Positions 21,420-32,784 of a stretch of 64,000 nt of DNA are shown here, in pieces (the first letter of the stretch is position 1; each line of letters opens with the position of its first letter). Both the position numbers and the translations under genes were made by a program. Location of the stretch: assembly GCA_023627715.1 (NCBI GenBank), contig JAMAHW010000046.1:1-64000 (forward strand), given 5' to 3'. Source of the stretch: Periconia sp. R9002 (taxonomy: Eukaryota > Ascomycota > Dothideomycetes > Pleosporales > Periconiaceae). Below the pieces are notes generated by a model. That model was not told the origin of the DNA. It made no database searches and was given only the letters and a program-made list of their open reading frames with translations.

Positions 21420-22127
21420 AGATGAGCTTTGTCGTTATCAGGTTCCTTGAGTTGACATGGTGGAGGAGTTTCCTAACTCTGATTTGGGGGATGCGGTTCA
21501 GTCTCAGATTGTACGAGTTTATGGGATGATGTTGGGAAAGGCGTGCGGTTTGTCCTCTTTTTTTTTTGAGATTATACCCTATGGATACTGGGCATGTAGC
21601 GTTGTTGTATCGGTGAATTAGAACATCTTCTATTATTCTTGTCGTGGTGCTTAATGTCTGTCGTATCATCAAGATGATGCAAGATTACTTATGGTTAACA
21701 TTGGCGTAGATCAAACAGGCTGGACGACAGGGCATGCATACATGGCGGGTTTGCAATCGACTGCTTTTGTTGTGTGCGCCAGGCGTCCGCGCCTTCCAAC
21801 TCTGTCTGCTCAACCACTCACCACTCACCGCTGAGCCATTCAAGGACACTGAGTCTCACTTTCCTCCCTCTCTAGAGCTCATTAACCCACAATCATCCTT
21901 ACCCTTGTCTAGAGCCAGAGCCAGAAGCTGTATTGGTTTTTCCGTCCCGGCTGGCGCGCCTTCCTTAGACTGCAAACGCCCTCCTACTTACTTCACTGCC
22001 TCACCTTGTCTCCCTCCACCCCGCGTCTTCCGCCCGTACGCTGCCTCTTTTCACCTCTCCTTCAGCAGATTGGTCTTTCTTCAGAATCGATATTGCGCGA
22101 TCTTCTTCGCCACCAGTCACACCCACC
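21420..22127. other. Intergenic, 3' flank and CT-rich leader
   Basis: The 3' flank of the serine-rich gene is followed by a pyrimidine-rich leader before the BTB-like gene. The plus-strand frame at 21734-22228 overlaps this leader and is not accepted. Confidence 0.5.
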
Positions 22128-23710
22128 ATGGAGTCGAAGAAGGAGAACGGTGCAGTTGCGCTCAAAGTAGCACCGGCAACCGCTCTACCTGCCAACGCAC
22201 TCCAGATCACAATCGCCAGCGACGGTGACTTCTTGATTCAACTTACACCAGAAGCAAAGCCTCCCGTCGAGAAAGGTACCAATGCGCAGCCCAAGCGCGC
22301 GCGTCTAGTTCAGTTTCGTGTATCTCGCGCTGTGTTGAAACAGCATTCGACCTTCTTCCAAGGTCTTTTCCGCACCTGCCCCGACTTGGTGAGTCTTCTT
22401 TCCTATGCGAGGGTCCTTAACTACATCTAAACTAACTTTTTTCTCAGCCAAATGCAACATTCGAGAACCGTGGTGTCGGTTTTGGTTACGCTTTCGAGAT
22501 TTGGCTACGCGCTGTCCACGATGGCGCCAACTCCCTCCCAGCAAACCTCAAAGCCACTCACACGGAGCGTGCTTGGGTCGCTATCGGTGTGGGTGAGCAA
22601 TTCGGCTTTGCTCCGCAGAATCTCCATAAACTTAAGCCGTGGTTCATCGACTGCTACAACCATGCTCTGAACAACGGTCCGGGCCTTAGCCCCATGACGG
22701 CTTGCTGCCTTGCCTTCCCTTGCAGCATATTCGACCATGCAGAAGGTTTCATGAAGCTTACAAAGTTTCTTGCCTATCACACTAACGGCCATATCTTCAC
22801 TCACAATCCTAGCAACTTTCAGCACTTGAACGGCGACGCTCGCCTCCTCGACGGTATGTAGGAACCCTGTGATATGGTAGACCCCATGCTGATATCATCT
22901 AGGTCCACTTACAAATGCTCGCGCACATATCCAATCCATCCTGGATCGAGAGCTGTACTTTCCACTTAAGAAGCTACACAATGCCGATTGCCCGTGCCGC
23001 AAGGAGACCGCTTTTGATTATCAGGAAGCTTTAATCGCTCTTGATTGTTGGCCCGTCGATCGTGCCGTACAGCGCTACCCCATCAATGAGATCACTGCTG
23101 AACTTGAGAACTTCCAATTCACTCCAAAAGTTGAGAATTGCCCGTCTGGCGTGTGCAACCATAACTTTGAAAACTCGGTCAAGATTGCCATCAAAAAGAC
23201 CATGACAGCTTTCGACGGCCTTTGCCTGGACTGCATGGAGCGTAGCCAGAGCGCCGAACAACCTACTGAAGACTTCATCAAGAAGAATTTACCCTTCCGT
23301 GGATGTTTTGATGTGAACTGTCGCTTTGGACACGGACGAACTTCATGGTAAAACTCTGATCAGGTCACTATTATGTTCATCACTGACATCTCGTCAGGTA
23401 CTTCTCCTGGATGGGGTCGCTTTCTGTTCGCCGCGACATTCTTAACAAGCACCGCATGGAAAAGCGTCCACCCGCAGTCACCACCACTCGGAGTAGGAGG
23501 GGCGTTCGTGGGGGTAGACGCTCTGTTCCCTTCGAGGACGTTACGAATACAGCCATATCGCGCTATATCAACACCGATAATTCGTCCCTGGTACCCAACT
23601 CCGGTAACGATCAAGAAGGCGAGGATGATGAGGAGTTCTTCGATGCGGAGGATGATTACACCATCAACTGCCCTGCTGGGGACGAGGAACTCGATCATGA
23701 GACTTTGTAA
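22128..23710 (+). CDS. BTB/POZ-like fungal protein with Cys-rich part
   Basis: Four exons, 22128-22388, 22448-22853, 22903-23347 and 23398-23710, give 474 residues. The N-terminal 80 residues have the layout of a fungal BTB-like fold: a strand with ASDGDFLIQL, then VQFRVSRAVLKQHSTFFQGLF. A helical region follows that resembles the part after BTB in such proteins (EIWLRAVHDG, LWVAIGVGEQF-like, WFIDCYNHAL). The middle has clustered cysteines (ADCPCRKE, CPSGVCNHNF, GLCLDCMERS). The end is basic (RSRRGVRGGRR) then very acidic (DEEFFDAEDDY). The family is common in filamentous fungi with no known role. The acceptors were fixed by frame. Confidence 0.75.
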
Positions 23711-24413
23711 AGTGGCTTACATGCAATTTGCTACTTAGTCCTATGGGCTGAACATCTATTGGTCGTCCTCTTTATGTCATTCGGTGTAATAGGGAATAGA
23801 AGATAAAGGCAGTCTTCAAAGGGGGACTCAGTCACGCAGCAGATGTATGACTGCATGGGGTGATGGATATGACTTGGTAGTGATCCATCGTACATGATAT
23901 TCTCCGAATAGCAAAAACAAACAAAATCTCATGTATGAGATATAATGAATCAATAAAAGCATTGGTAATTGCACTGGCTTTCTTTCGCCTGATACGAAAT
24001 ACTTGGCATTGGTTAACGTCTGAGGCAATCAGACATATCCACACCGACCCAGTTGAAAGCATTTCACGACTCAGGGGCACGATCATGCATATTGTGTAGA
24101 CGTATAATTTCTACAAATGATCTGGATCGTAGAATATTGAAAAGGCAGTGGATCAGTGTATAGAATGCTTGAGTACATGCGTTTTCCCGTACGCATAAAA
24201 TCTAACAAAAACCTAGACCCATGAAAGACACCTCATCAGACCCACGAGTGCAGGAACTTCCTGTATGGAGAAGTACCCTGATCCGTACCATGAACGCCTT
24301 TCCCGTGAAGAAAATCATGAAAATATCCAGCCCCCTGAGCTACATCCCTAGAAAAGACAAGGGCAAACCCGGCCGTGGAGTGAACTCGAAACACAGAACG
24401 AGGATCCGCCAAC
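23711..24413. other. Intergenic between convergent genes
   Basis: 3' flanks of the BTB-like (plus) and SWIM/RING (minus) genes, AT-rich around 23900-24200. No coding signal; the frame at 24221 is antisense to the next gene's end. Confidence 0.5.
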
Positions 24414-25550
24414 TCAGTGGACCCAGTCCTGACGACAGTATGGGCATGTACCTAGATGAATCAGAGCTGTTAGTTCTTCGCCCCCTTCTAAACACGTCAT
24501 TGCCCCGAGTCGGGTATGCTGGTGCAAACTCACCTTTTCCGAACATGCTCCTCTGGCTCTTGAGCCACGTGTCCATGCACACCTTATGCACGTTGTTTCC
24601 ACAATATCCCTTGCAGTATGTGATGTTCTCCTTGCCGGGGACAAACTCCGAGTAGCAGATAGGGCAATCTTCGCCCTCCACTGGCTTCCGCTTGGGATCC
24701 GCGGGCTCGTTATCCGTAACCTCAATCTGCGGGGCGGCGGGAGCGTTGTCGAATATAGACTGCAGTTCCGACGATTTGAGTGCGGTTTGGTAGAGCAGAT
24801 GCGACGTCTCTAGGACCTTCAACACCTTGACCATGGTATAGATGATGTGCTTGCAAGGGATCCGACGCATGGCGAAGTCGATGCATGTACACGAGGGAAC
24901 ATGTCGGATATTGACCGTGTAGTCTTTTCCGCTGTTCCCTGCAATCGTGAATGTCTCACGAGGCGTTTCTTCCAGGTCACAGCGACGACGGTCGACAAAG
25001 AGAAGCGGTTGAGAGAGAGCCCTGTTCATGTTTCCCAAAAACTTCTCAGAAGGCTCATGCTGGTAGTCCCTTTTTCTGACCTCGTCCCCGTCGTCGCGAT
25101 ACTCGAGAACATCATCAGGAACCTTCCTCTTCTTTGTCTTCTTTGGAGGCGCCGATCGCGATTTAGACTGGGGTGGAGGTTGAGATTCCTTCCGGGTATG
25201 GGTCTGGGACTTCGCCTTTGCCTTTCCCTTTGATTCCTTGTCTGGCGATTCGACGCTGCTCGCGTTGTCACGTGCTTTGCCTTTCACCGCAGGAGGAGCG
25301 GCAGTCTTCTTTTTCTTTGCAGGGACTTCCTTGATGTCGACATCATTTACCGCCGGCTCGTTATAGTTGACCACCCTATTAACGAGTTATTAGCTCTTCC
25401 AGCACTGGTTTCGAATTGTGGAAAGACTTGTACGTACTTTCTTTTCCTGGAAGAGCGCCTTGGCAAGGTAATCGGTATGTCAGCGTCCATGGGAGCAGAG
25501 GGAGACACGGAAGACGGTGCGGTGCCACCCTTCTTGGGACGCGCCATCAT
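24414..25550 (-). CDS. SWIM and RING zinc-finger protein, probable E3 ubiquitin ligase
   Basis: Exons 25550-25438, 25375-24534 and 24451-24414 encode 330 residues. The last exon is only 38 nt but supplies the final RING half-site (GTCPYCRQDWVH). The first 120 residues are Lys/Pro/Ser-rich, a likely nuclear-targeting tail with PRRSSRKRK and PPKKTKKRK. The SWIM zinc finger follows (PSCTCIDFAMRRIPCKH, the CxC..CxH type), then the RING: CPICYSEF, CKGYCGNNVHKVC and CPYC. SWIM plus RING in one chain recalls the ZSWIM2/MEX group of E3 ligases. Target unknown. Without the last exon the RING would lack its final zinc pair, which supports this splice. The promoter has four palindromes. Confidence 0.85.
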
Positions 25551-25646
25551 GCGAGAGGGGTTGGCGGATGGTTATCGTGTGTTGGTGTAGTGGGGCGAAT
25601 TGTGGGTAGGGTTTACACGTACAGTGAAAGAGGTTGTACCTATTAG

Positions 25647-25744
25647 GACACTAGTGTCTCGGGCTAAGGCTTGTATAAGCAGTCACGTGACTGCTTACTG
25701 TATACATCAATTGATGTACTTACCGCCCTAGCACGCGGTCCGCG
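25647..25744. repeat. Cluster of four perfect palindromes
   Basis: Within 98 bp: GACACTAGTGTC (25647-25658); a 22-bp palindrome at 25676-25697 whose half is TAAGCAGTCAC and whose centre is CACGTG; a 16-bp one at 25703-25718 with half TACATCAA; and CGCGG-T-CCGCG (25734-25744). All are directly visible. They start 97 bp upstream of the SWIM/RING ATG. Confidence 0.85.
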
Positions 25745-25781
25745 AGTGTTGATATATTCCGCATACCTGTAGTATATCTAA

Positions 25782-25800
25782 ATATATATATATATATATA
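25782..25800. repeat. AT dinucleotide repeat
   Basis: About nine AT units in an AT-rich stretch just after the palindrome cluster. Simple repeat. Confidence 0.8.
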
Positions 25801-25971
25801 CACTCTTAATAACTGAAATTGGAGAAAAATAGTAAAATAAAACTATAGACATAATCTCCTCGTATCTAACTTACCTCTAATCGAATTACAATCTTGAGGG
25901 GAAAAGGTGCTTAAACCGTTGCATGTGGAGTGGCAAGTGTTGTAAGTGCGGGCTATTTCCACACCTAGGTG

Positions 25972-26045
25972 CCTGGCATCACTGCCTAAAAAACATCTCT
26001 AACGCCGAAGCACCACCCTGGCATTCCTGCCTAAAAAACACTCTT
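25972..26045. repeat. Imperfect 45-bp-period direct repeat
   Basis: CCTGGCAT followed three bases later by TGCCTAAAAAACA occurs at 25972 and again at 26017. The copies differ at few positions and lie just before the 3' end of ADE13. Confidence 0.7.
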
Positions 26046-26068
26046 CAATCATCGACTAGGTAGACTAC

Positions 26069-27623
26069 TTACACATGCAACTCGGCTGCCTCATCAAGCA
26101 ACAGCCCAGCATCGATATACCGTTTCAAGGCCGCCTTGACTTCGATCTCATAGAACCTGTCCACCTGCTGCGGACACCTACCAATGAAAGTTTCGGGCCT
26201 CAATAGCTCATTCAGCTCTCCTAGAATAGGCTTGAAAAATTCAGACTTCTTTATCCTCTCAATCAAATCATTGTCCTTGCCGTGCTGCTTGACCTGAGCG
26301 CCTGCCTGATGGGAGAGGACACGAATCTCCTCGTGCGCATCCTGGCGAGACACATTCTTTTTGACGAGAGCCATGATGATGTTTTCCGTTGCCATGAAGG
26401 GCAACTCGGCCTCAACCCGCTTTTTAATGACAGCTGGGTAGACGACCATTCCCGAAGCGATATTGTTGAGTAAAATAAGTGAGGCATCGGCGGCAAGGAA
26501 GGATTGTGGCAAGCACATTCGGCGGATCGCACTGTCATCCAGCGACCTCTCCATCCACTGTGCTGCGTACGTTGCGCTAGCGTCTGCGTTCAGATTTCGT
26601 AGTTTTCGCCCGAGGGAGCAGAGGCGTTCGCTGCGCATGGGATTGCGCTTGTAGGCCATGGCGGACGAGCCGATTTGCGTGCTCTCGAACGGCTCCTCCA
26701 GTTCCTTGAATGACGCAAGGAGACGGATGGCCTGTCCAATGTGCTCGCAGGTTGAACCGAAAGAAGACAGGGCGTTGAGGACATCGACATCGATCTTGCG
26801 GGTGTAGGTCTGAGAGGAGATGATGAAGGCAGAAGGAAAGCCTGCTTTTTCAGTGACAAGCTCATCCAATCGATCCACCTTGGAGTGATCCCCATCGAAA
26901 ATCTGTAAGAATGAGGCCTGGACCTTGATTAGAACCCATTTATACCCTGACGGCCGGTTGCACATACCTGTGTACCCGTCGTACCCTTCACACCCCTGAA
27001 CCTCAAATCGTCCCTGGCACGCTCTAGGTTTTTCAAGTCCTTCACCAAATCTTGGATCCAGAGGCACGCACGTTTTCCCACGGTAGTCAATTGAGCCGGT
27101 TGTAAATGCGTATAGGCCAGGCAGGGCAAGCTTTTATGCTCCTTTGCGAACGTGGAGAGCTTCTCGATGACTGTGGCGAGCTTGGGAAGCAAGATGTCCA
27201 GGCCATCTCGTAAGAAGATCTAGCATGGCATTAGTATACTCTTCCCTGAAACAAAAATCAAGCCCATCGTACCAAATCCGCGTTGTCAGTGCAGAAACAG
27301 CTTGTAGCACCCCAATGAATAATTCCAGCTGCGCTCGGCGCTTTCAGCCCAAACGTATGCACATGCGCCATCACATCATGCCTTCGCTTCTTTTCTTCTT
27401 CTGCCGCGACTTTGAATTCGTCGTCTTGTATCACTTGGTGTTCCTTCATTTGCGCGATCGCTTCGTCGGAAATGTCGAGTCCAAGCTCTTTTTCGCTCTC
27501 TGCTAACCAGATCCAGAGGTTCCGCCATGTACTGAAACGGTTTCGAGGGCTGAAGAGATACTTCATCTCGTCGGATGAGTAGCGCGAATTGAGAGGATCT
27601 TGGTAGGTATCGTTGGCAGACAT
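26069..27623 (-). CDS. ADE13: Adenylosuccinate lyase
   Basis: Exons 27623-27273, 27219-26968 and 26902-26069 encode 478 residues, close to the usual 480. The enzyme removes fumarate from SAICAR and from adenylosuccinate, two steps of purine synthesis, as a cytosolic homotetramer. Visible landmarks are the N-terminal [16 protein letters not shown], the substrate-binding [18 protein letters not shown], the general-acid region [20 protein letters not shown], and the flexible signature loop [15 protein letters not shown] with its catalytic serine. All are complete. All three exons lie on the minus strand, and the gene reads toward the SWIM/RING promoter. Confidence 0.97.
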
Positions 27624-28423
27624 GGTGGGCTAGGGTGGAGTTAGCAAACAATGTCTTGTAAGTAAAGGCGCGTGCCTGTTGAGTCGCAGGTGAAATGGTG
27701 GGATGTCACAGTACTTATAGGTAGGTGCGATGTGGAGTGGTGGGAAAGGGTAAGGTTCGTTTGTGCTCGTGAGAACATTTTCTGCAGCTACGCCCCTCAG
27801 ATAGTATTAGTACTGTACCAGTACCAAACTACGGTACTATGTATTACTACTTAGTCTAGGCATACCTCCGAGAACCGGAGCCAAGCCTAGAATGAACGCC
27901 AATTATTGAACATGATGACTGCTACATGGAAGGTGAAGGCGCAAAAGATACCTTTGGCGGGGTAGAAACTTTTTCTCCTGTAGTGGGGTCCTAGTCGGAA
28001 GACGTCATAGGGTAAACCACAAAGCATGCAGGTACATATACCCACATGCACCTACCAAGTATGTAGGTAGGTAGTTAAACGATTCATACATCTATCTTCG
28101 TATCAATTGAAAAGTTTTTTTTTATTTCGGTTGAACAATTGGGAGAAATTCTTACTCAACAACAACAAAAGTCTATGATACCTACATACATACATGTACA
28201 TATGTGTACCTACCTACATATCCCACATAGCCAGACCATACGCACACAGACATCATACAACGACATATCGCCGTAAAAAAAGATGGAAAGGCATTTCTTT
28301 TGATGCAAATAACGCACAGCGCAGTGCTACCAAACATGAACTCCTTAAACATTAAACAAGAAGGGTAAATCCAGGATAGGAACTTCATAGGGAGCGTAAG
28401 TAATGATGATATATGCCCGCCGA
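27624..28423. other. ADE13 promoter and 3' flank of the SUR7-like gene
   Basis: This contains stretches built of GTAGGTAGGTA and TACCTACATACATA (28060-28080 and 28180-28225), a common intergenic motif of this window. No gene. Confidence 0.5.
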
Positions 28424-29434
28424 CTAAGAGGCTCGACGCCTAAACCACCCCCGCTTGTGCTGAGAGCCCAATGGTGCAGCGCCGTCAGCACCACTCATCG
28501 TGGCACCGTCCTGATACGCCTTTTCGCTGCCTCTCTTTTTCCCCTTGCGAACGTCCCGTCTACTTGCACAGCAGCAGCAGAGTCCTGTCTGTATGAGCCA
28601 GGAGAATATAGCAAACGCACTCGCAATCCACATGAAGGCGAAGAAGGTCGCTCCTATGCTCGCAGATATGTTCAGTTCCGACACACCGCTGATGACATTG
28701 CGGAAAATGATGGTCATGACCGTTGCGATGATGGAAGCCACGGTTACGAAAAGGGCGTTGAGGAAGGTGAGGATGGCGAGAGGGAGGGTTGCCCAGCGGG
28801 ACATTACGCTGATGGGCATGAGGAACATGAGGACGAATGTCAGGCAAGCAGAAGTCAGGAAGAGGCCAAACATGACTTGCGAGACTTGTCTGATGAGATC
28901 GAGAATGTCGTTGATGTTGGCAGGTAGGTTTACTTTCAAGCAACGTCAGCCGGCCAAACATGGGCAACAGTAACGGATGGAGGTGAAACACATACTCGAT
29001 GCCCCAGCAAATAACTCGTTACGCAGAATTTCGACAGGGTTGAACCAATATAGCGTCTGTGGCGGCGAACAGTTGGTCACTCCCTCGTTCTTATATCCCT
29101 CACAAAAGCCCCATAGGGCGACTTGGTAGAAGTCATGAAGGCCTAACGTCTGCGCAATCGTGTTGATAAGGGCGAAGTTTGGCACAGAGGCTGGGATGAT
29201 GTCGCTGACGTCGATCTTGATGAAGTGCCAGTCTCGGATTAGGTGTTTGTTGTAGGTGCCGGAGATTTCGACGAGGATTAGGAAGATTAGGGTGATGAAG
29301 AGGAAGAAAGAGCAGAGGCAAGCGAATATGAGTCGTTTCCTGGTTGCACGTTTGATCTGCTTCTTGGTGAGTTCGTGATCTGGACTCGCGGCAGGAGAGA
29401 CAGGATCGCGGCGGTTGCGACGAAAAAAGGCCAT
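28424..29434 (-). CDS. SUR7/PalI-family integral membrane protein
   Basis: Two exons, 29434-28996 and 28932-28424, encode 315 residues. A basic cytosolic N-terminus leads to one membrane helix (LIFACLCSFFLFITLIFLILVEI). An outer loop follows, with LHDFYQVALWGFCEGY and TNCSPP; the WGFC and second cysteine are the family mark. Three more helices and a Cys/Arg-rich tail (CCCCASRRDVRKGKKR) complete the four-pass topology. Family members sit in eisosomes or at the plasma membrane and act in wall integrity and pH or calcium signalling. Which branch this is I cannot tell. The start is the first ATG; the frame upstream lacks one. Confidence 0.85.
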
Positions 29435-30639
29435 TGCGAATTCCAAGTGAAAGAACAGAGTGTGCCGACGAGAGGTATGAAAGCGGAATGAACGTCAGTA
29501 ATGATGCCAATGCAAGAGATTGGAGTCTTTGTCATCTTTGGACAGCCACGACGACTCGCACTGCCTCTGGTGACGCGGCATCGTGAGTTGAGATATTTTT
29601 ATGGGGCAAAATTGGCATATGACGTTACCAACTCTGTCATTTTGCTGAGAAGGTAGGCGCGGCTCCACGCGCTATCCCAAACCTACATTTCTCGGATCTA
29701 AACCGACTGAGGGCTATTGGTGTTATGAACTCGCCGAGTCTTCCAGACATGCATACGTGCAAGGCAGGTTCGTGTCCACGCAAAGTCCACGCCTCATGCG
29801 TCAAACCATGGGCACACATATCCGGGGCAGTAGAGTCGTTAGCTCAGCCCGCCGCTGCATCTGGATCTGAGATTTGGATCTACAAGTGCATCCGTGGTCA
29901 TGGGCTTGATCAACAGACCATCTCAGGATCTGCAACATTGCCGGACACGCCTCTTGGCTCCTCAAATCCATGGATGTTTTGAACATCCCTGTGGCACTAG
30001 CACGTGACTAATCTGCCCCTTCCATTGATGGCAGCGCATCGCACGATAGAGAATGAGACACGCCGGTCATGTTTTTTTTTTTTGCATGTTGTCTTCCTAG
30101 GAAACCTTATAAATCCCCATGATTGCAATAGCTTATCCTTCCTCTCTACAAGATCACTCTGCATCTCTCTCCAAGCACCTGCATCCGCCTCAAATCCCAC
30201 TCCATTCCATCCTCACTGTTTCCGTCACTTGCTCAACGCTCACCAGAAAAACAACAACATGAGAATAAAAATTACACAGAATATAGAAGACGCCGATCGC
30301 CATCCTCACCGTGTATACCCTAGGGAACAGCTGTCGGTCGTCTATAGATGATGCCGCAGAATTGATGAAGACCAAAATGGATGGCTATATACCGAAGGAG
30401 AGCAGATCAGTGCTGCTGAGGAAGAAGATGAAGACGAAAAAGGAGAAAATGTCACGCTGTCTATGCCATTGAAGATCGTCATGAGATGCATCCGCGAGAA
30501 AAGGGAAACCGAGAGCTGCTTTTGTTGGTTGAGTATTGAGCCCACGCAGTGGGTTGTGTATGCAAAATGCCTGTCATGGCTGAGGCATGATGCAAGTCTT
30601 GTCATCCACGCCACGCAGGCAGAAACTCGTTTACGGGTT
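29435..30639. other. Intergenic 1.2 kb, no gene accepted
   Basis: Promoter of the SUR7-like gene and 3' flank of the SKG6-like gene, both minus strand. A CACGTG lies at 30001-30006 and a 13-T run near 30071. Small frames on both strands show no domain. Confidence 0.5.
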
Positions 30640-32784
30640 CTATGCCTTGCTGACAAGACTCATCTGAGGTCGAAGCTGAGCGGTCAGGTCCTCTCTCGTA
30701 GTGACCATCTCTTTCGGGATCTTGCTGACACGGTATGCGCCATTTCGGATGGCTAGTCTACCGGCTTGGGACATGCCGGAACGGTTGGATCGAATGGAGC
30801 CTGCATCGGACATGTTGTCGGGATCACGGAATCTTGGGGGAGGTGCAAAGTCAAGAGCGGTAAAAGTGCCCGATTTGCGGAGCAAATGCCTATACAAGGT
30901 TAACGACATTCTGAATACAAATGAGGAGGCTACTTACGGGCTGGGCATGGCCGCCAAGTCATCATAGGAACTCGCCAAAGGAGTGTGCGGTCTAACGAGC
31001 GGGCTAAACGGCCTAGGGTTACCCAGAGGGCTGTCAGGGCGCATTCCGTTCTGTCTCTCGCGGAATGAGACGGGAGGCGCAAAATCCATAGCATTGAAAA
31101 GGGCCGTATCTTCCTTCAACTGCGCGGGAGTGGGCAAGGAGCTAAGAACGACAGGAGGAGGAATAGGCTTTCTGGGACCCATGCGGCCGCTCATTGAAGA
31201 CATGTTACGTGGGGGCGGCATTCGACCAGTAGAGGCCATGGAGCTTCCGGACATGTGAGTACCACGACCTGTGTTACTGCGGAATCGCGGAGGAGCACGA
31301 GGGGGCGGGGTCATTGCCCGACGGGTAACGGGCTGAGCAAAGGGCGCTTGGGGTCCCTGAGCATGTGCGACGACAAAGCGTCCAGTTTCGGGGTCAAATA
31401 CAGTGCCATCAAGATACTCTGAAGCGTAGTCGTCATAGTAATCGTTGTAGACGTTGCTGGCATCAACAGGCTCGGGCTTCGAGTCGTCGAAATATTCCTT
31501 GTAAAAAGATCGGATTCGATTTGCGCGTTGTTCAGCACTTTCATTGGCCTCTTCACTTGGGGGAGGAAGTGGTCGTAGACTCATGGATAGACGGTTAGTG
31601 TTTTGACCAAAGTCATCTACACCTAGACCCAGGGCTTGGGATTGACGTTCAGGTCGGCGTGGTTGCGGAGCCAACGGAGCAGGAGTAGCAGGAGCGGTAG
31701 ATTTATCGATTGTCGGCTTGGCCTGTGTAGGAGACGGAGGGGTAACCTGGAAGCCTTCACCGAAGCTGGAGTCGCTCATGAAGCTGGTGATTTTCGAGTT
31801 GGACTGAACGACAGCTTCCTGCGATTGTACCCGCGGGAGAGGCTTGGGGCTTGTGTTGGCAGTAGCTCTCGCTTCCTGCACGGGTGGCAGTTGGGATGCA
31901 GCAGGCGGAGGGGAAGGAGTCTTAGGGGCGACCGGCGGAAGTGGAGGTGCAGGGAGAGCCTCGTAAGTGCGCTGGTTCATGGGGCTCAGCGGAACAGCCA
32001 CAGGTTCGGGTTGTTTCACCTCGGGCGATTTGGACTCAGACCTAGGGGGTAGGGAGTTGGGCATAGTCTGAGCATTCTTCAACAGACCCTCGTTTGGTGT
32101 GCTTGAAGTAGTGTACATGGAGCTATTGTCGTGTTTGTAGGGGCGGGCTGAGCTGCGTATGCTTGCGCCGTCTGCATTGCCGTTGAAGCTGATGGGACCG
32201 TAGGGATCGTGTGGGTCGTGAGTGGAGCGAGAGAGCGAGTGGAACGACTCGCGCGAACTGTGTAGCCCGGCTGGCAAGATGTACGGGCTTGCAACATCCA
32301 TATCTATTGACATTCCCTTCTCGTGACCCGGTCCAGATCTCGCCTTCTCCATTTCTGTATTGATCATCTCCGGTGCTCCTTTGCGGTTCTTCCTGTTTGC
32401 TGCTGCTCCCTGATTGGGTCCCATACCAAAATCAAGCGATTTATATTTATCCTTTGCGTCCTCGTCCCGAAGCTTCTTGACGTTCCTTCGATGGAGAAAG
32501 AAAAGCACGATCAAAGCAGCGGCAATGGGGAATCTGCAAACTGTTAGTCGTGAAATCTACTAATGAGACTGAAGTTTGACCTACACAACGGCCAGAACGA
32601 TGGCGGCGACAGGTGTGGCCGTAGGCTTAGTGCATCCTGGATCACTATCGCTGGTACATGATGCACGGGCGACAAGTACTCTAGATCGCTGCAAGACCTC
32701 TGTCTTGGAAGGAAGTTGACCGAGCGGTGCGTCTGCTTCTCTCTTCGAGTGCTGGTGGTGCACATGTTGATGTGAGTGAACCAT
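30640..32784 (-). CDS. SKG6/AXL2-type single-pass membrane protein
   Basis: Three exons, 32784-32585, 32533-30938 and 30889-30640, encode 681 residues starting MVHSHQHVHHQHSKREADA. After a short outer part (CTSDSDPGC) there is one membrane helix built across the first junction (PVAAIVLAVVFPIAAALIVLFFLHRR). It is followed at once by NVKKLRDEDAKDKYKSLDFGMG, the juxtamembrane mark of the SKG6/TOS2/AXL2 helix family. The long cytosolic tail is Pro/Ser-rich with polyproline runs, an acidic YNDYYDDYASEYLDGTVF block and two copies of (A/L)xDFAPP. Yeast relatives act in polarity and bud-site or wall regulation. There is no typical cleaved signal. Function here is inferred. Confidence 0.82.

Larger units (their letters stand above)
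25551..26068. other. Promoter of the SWIM/RING gene and ADE13 3' flank
   Basis: This holds the four palindromes, the AT repeat and the 45-bp-period repeat, listed separately. No gene. Confidence 0.6.

Noticed and set aside
21734..22228. 164-residue plus-strand frame
   Set aside because: CT-rich leader of the BTB-like gene; its end overlaps the true first exon out of frame.
29725..29982. Plus-strand frame with paired Cys and His (CKAGSCPRKVHASC)
   Set aside because: Too short and irregular for a zinc finger; no start context and no conserved block.
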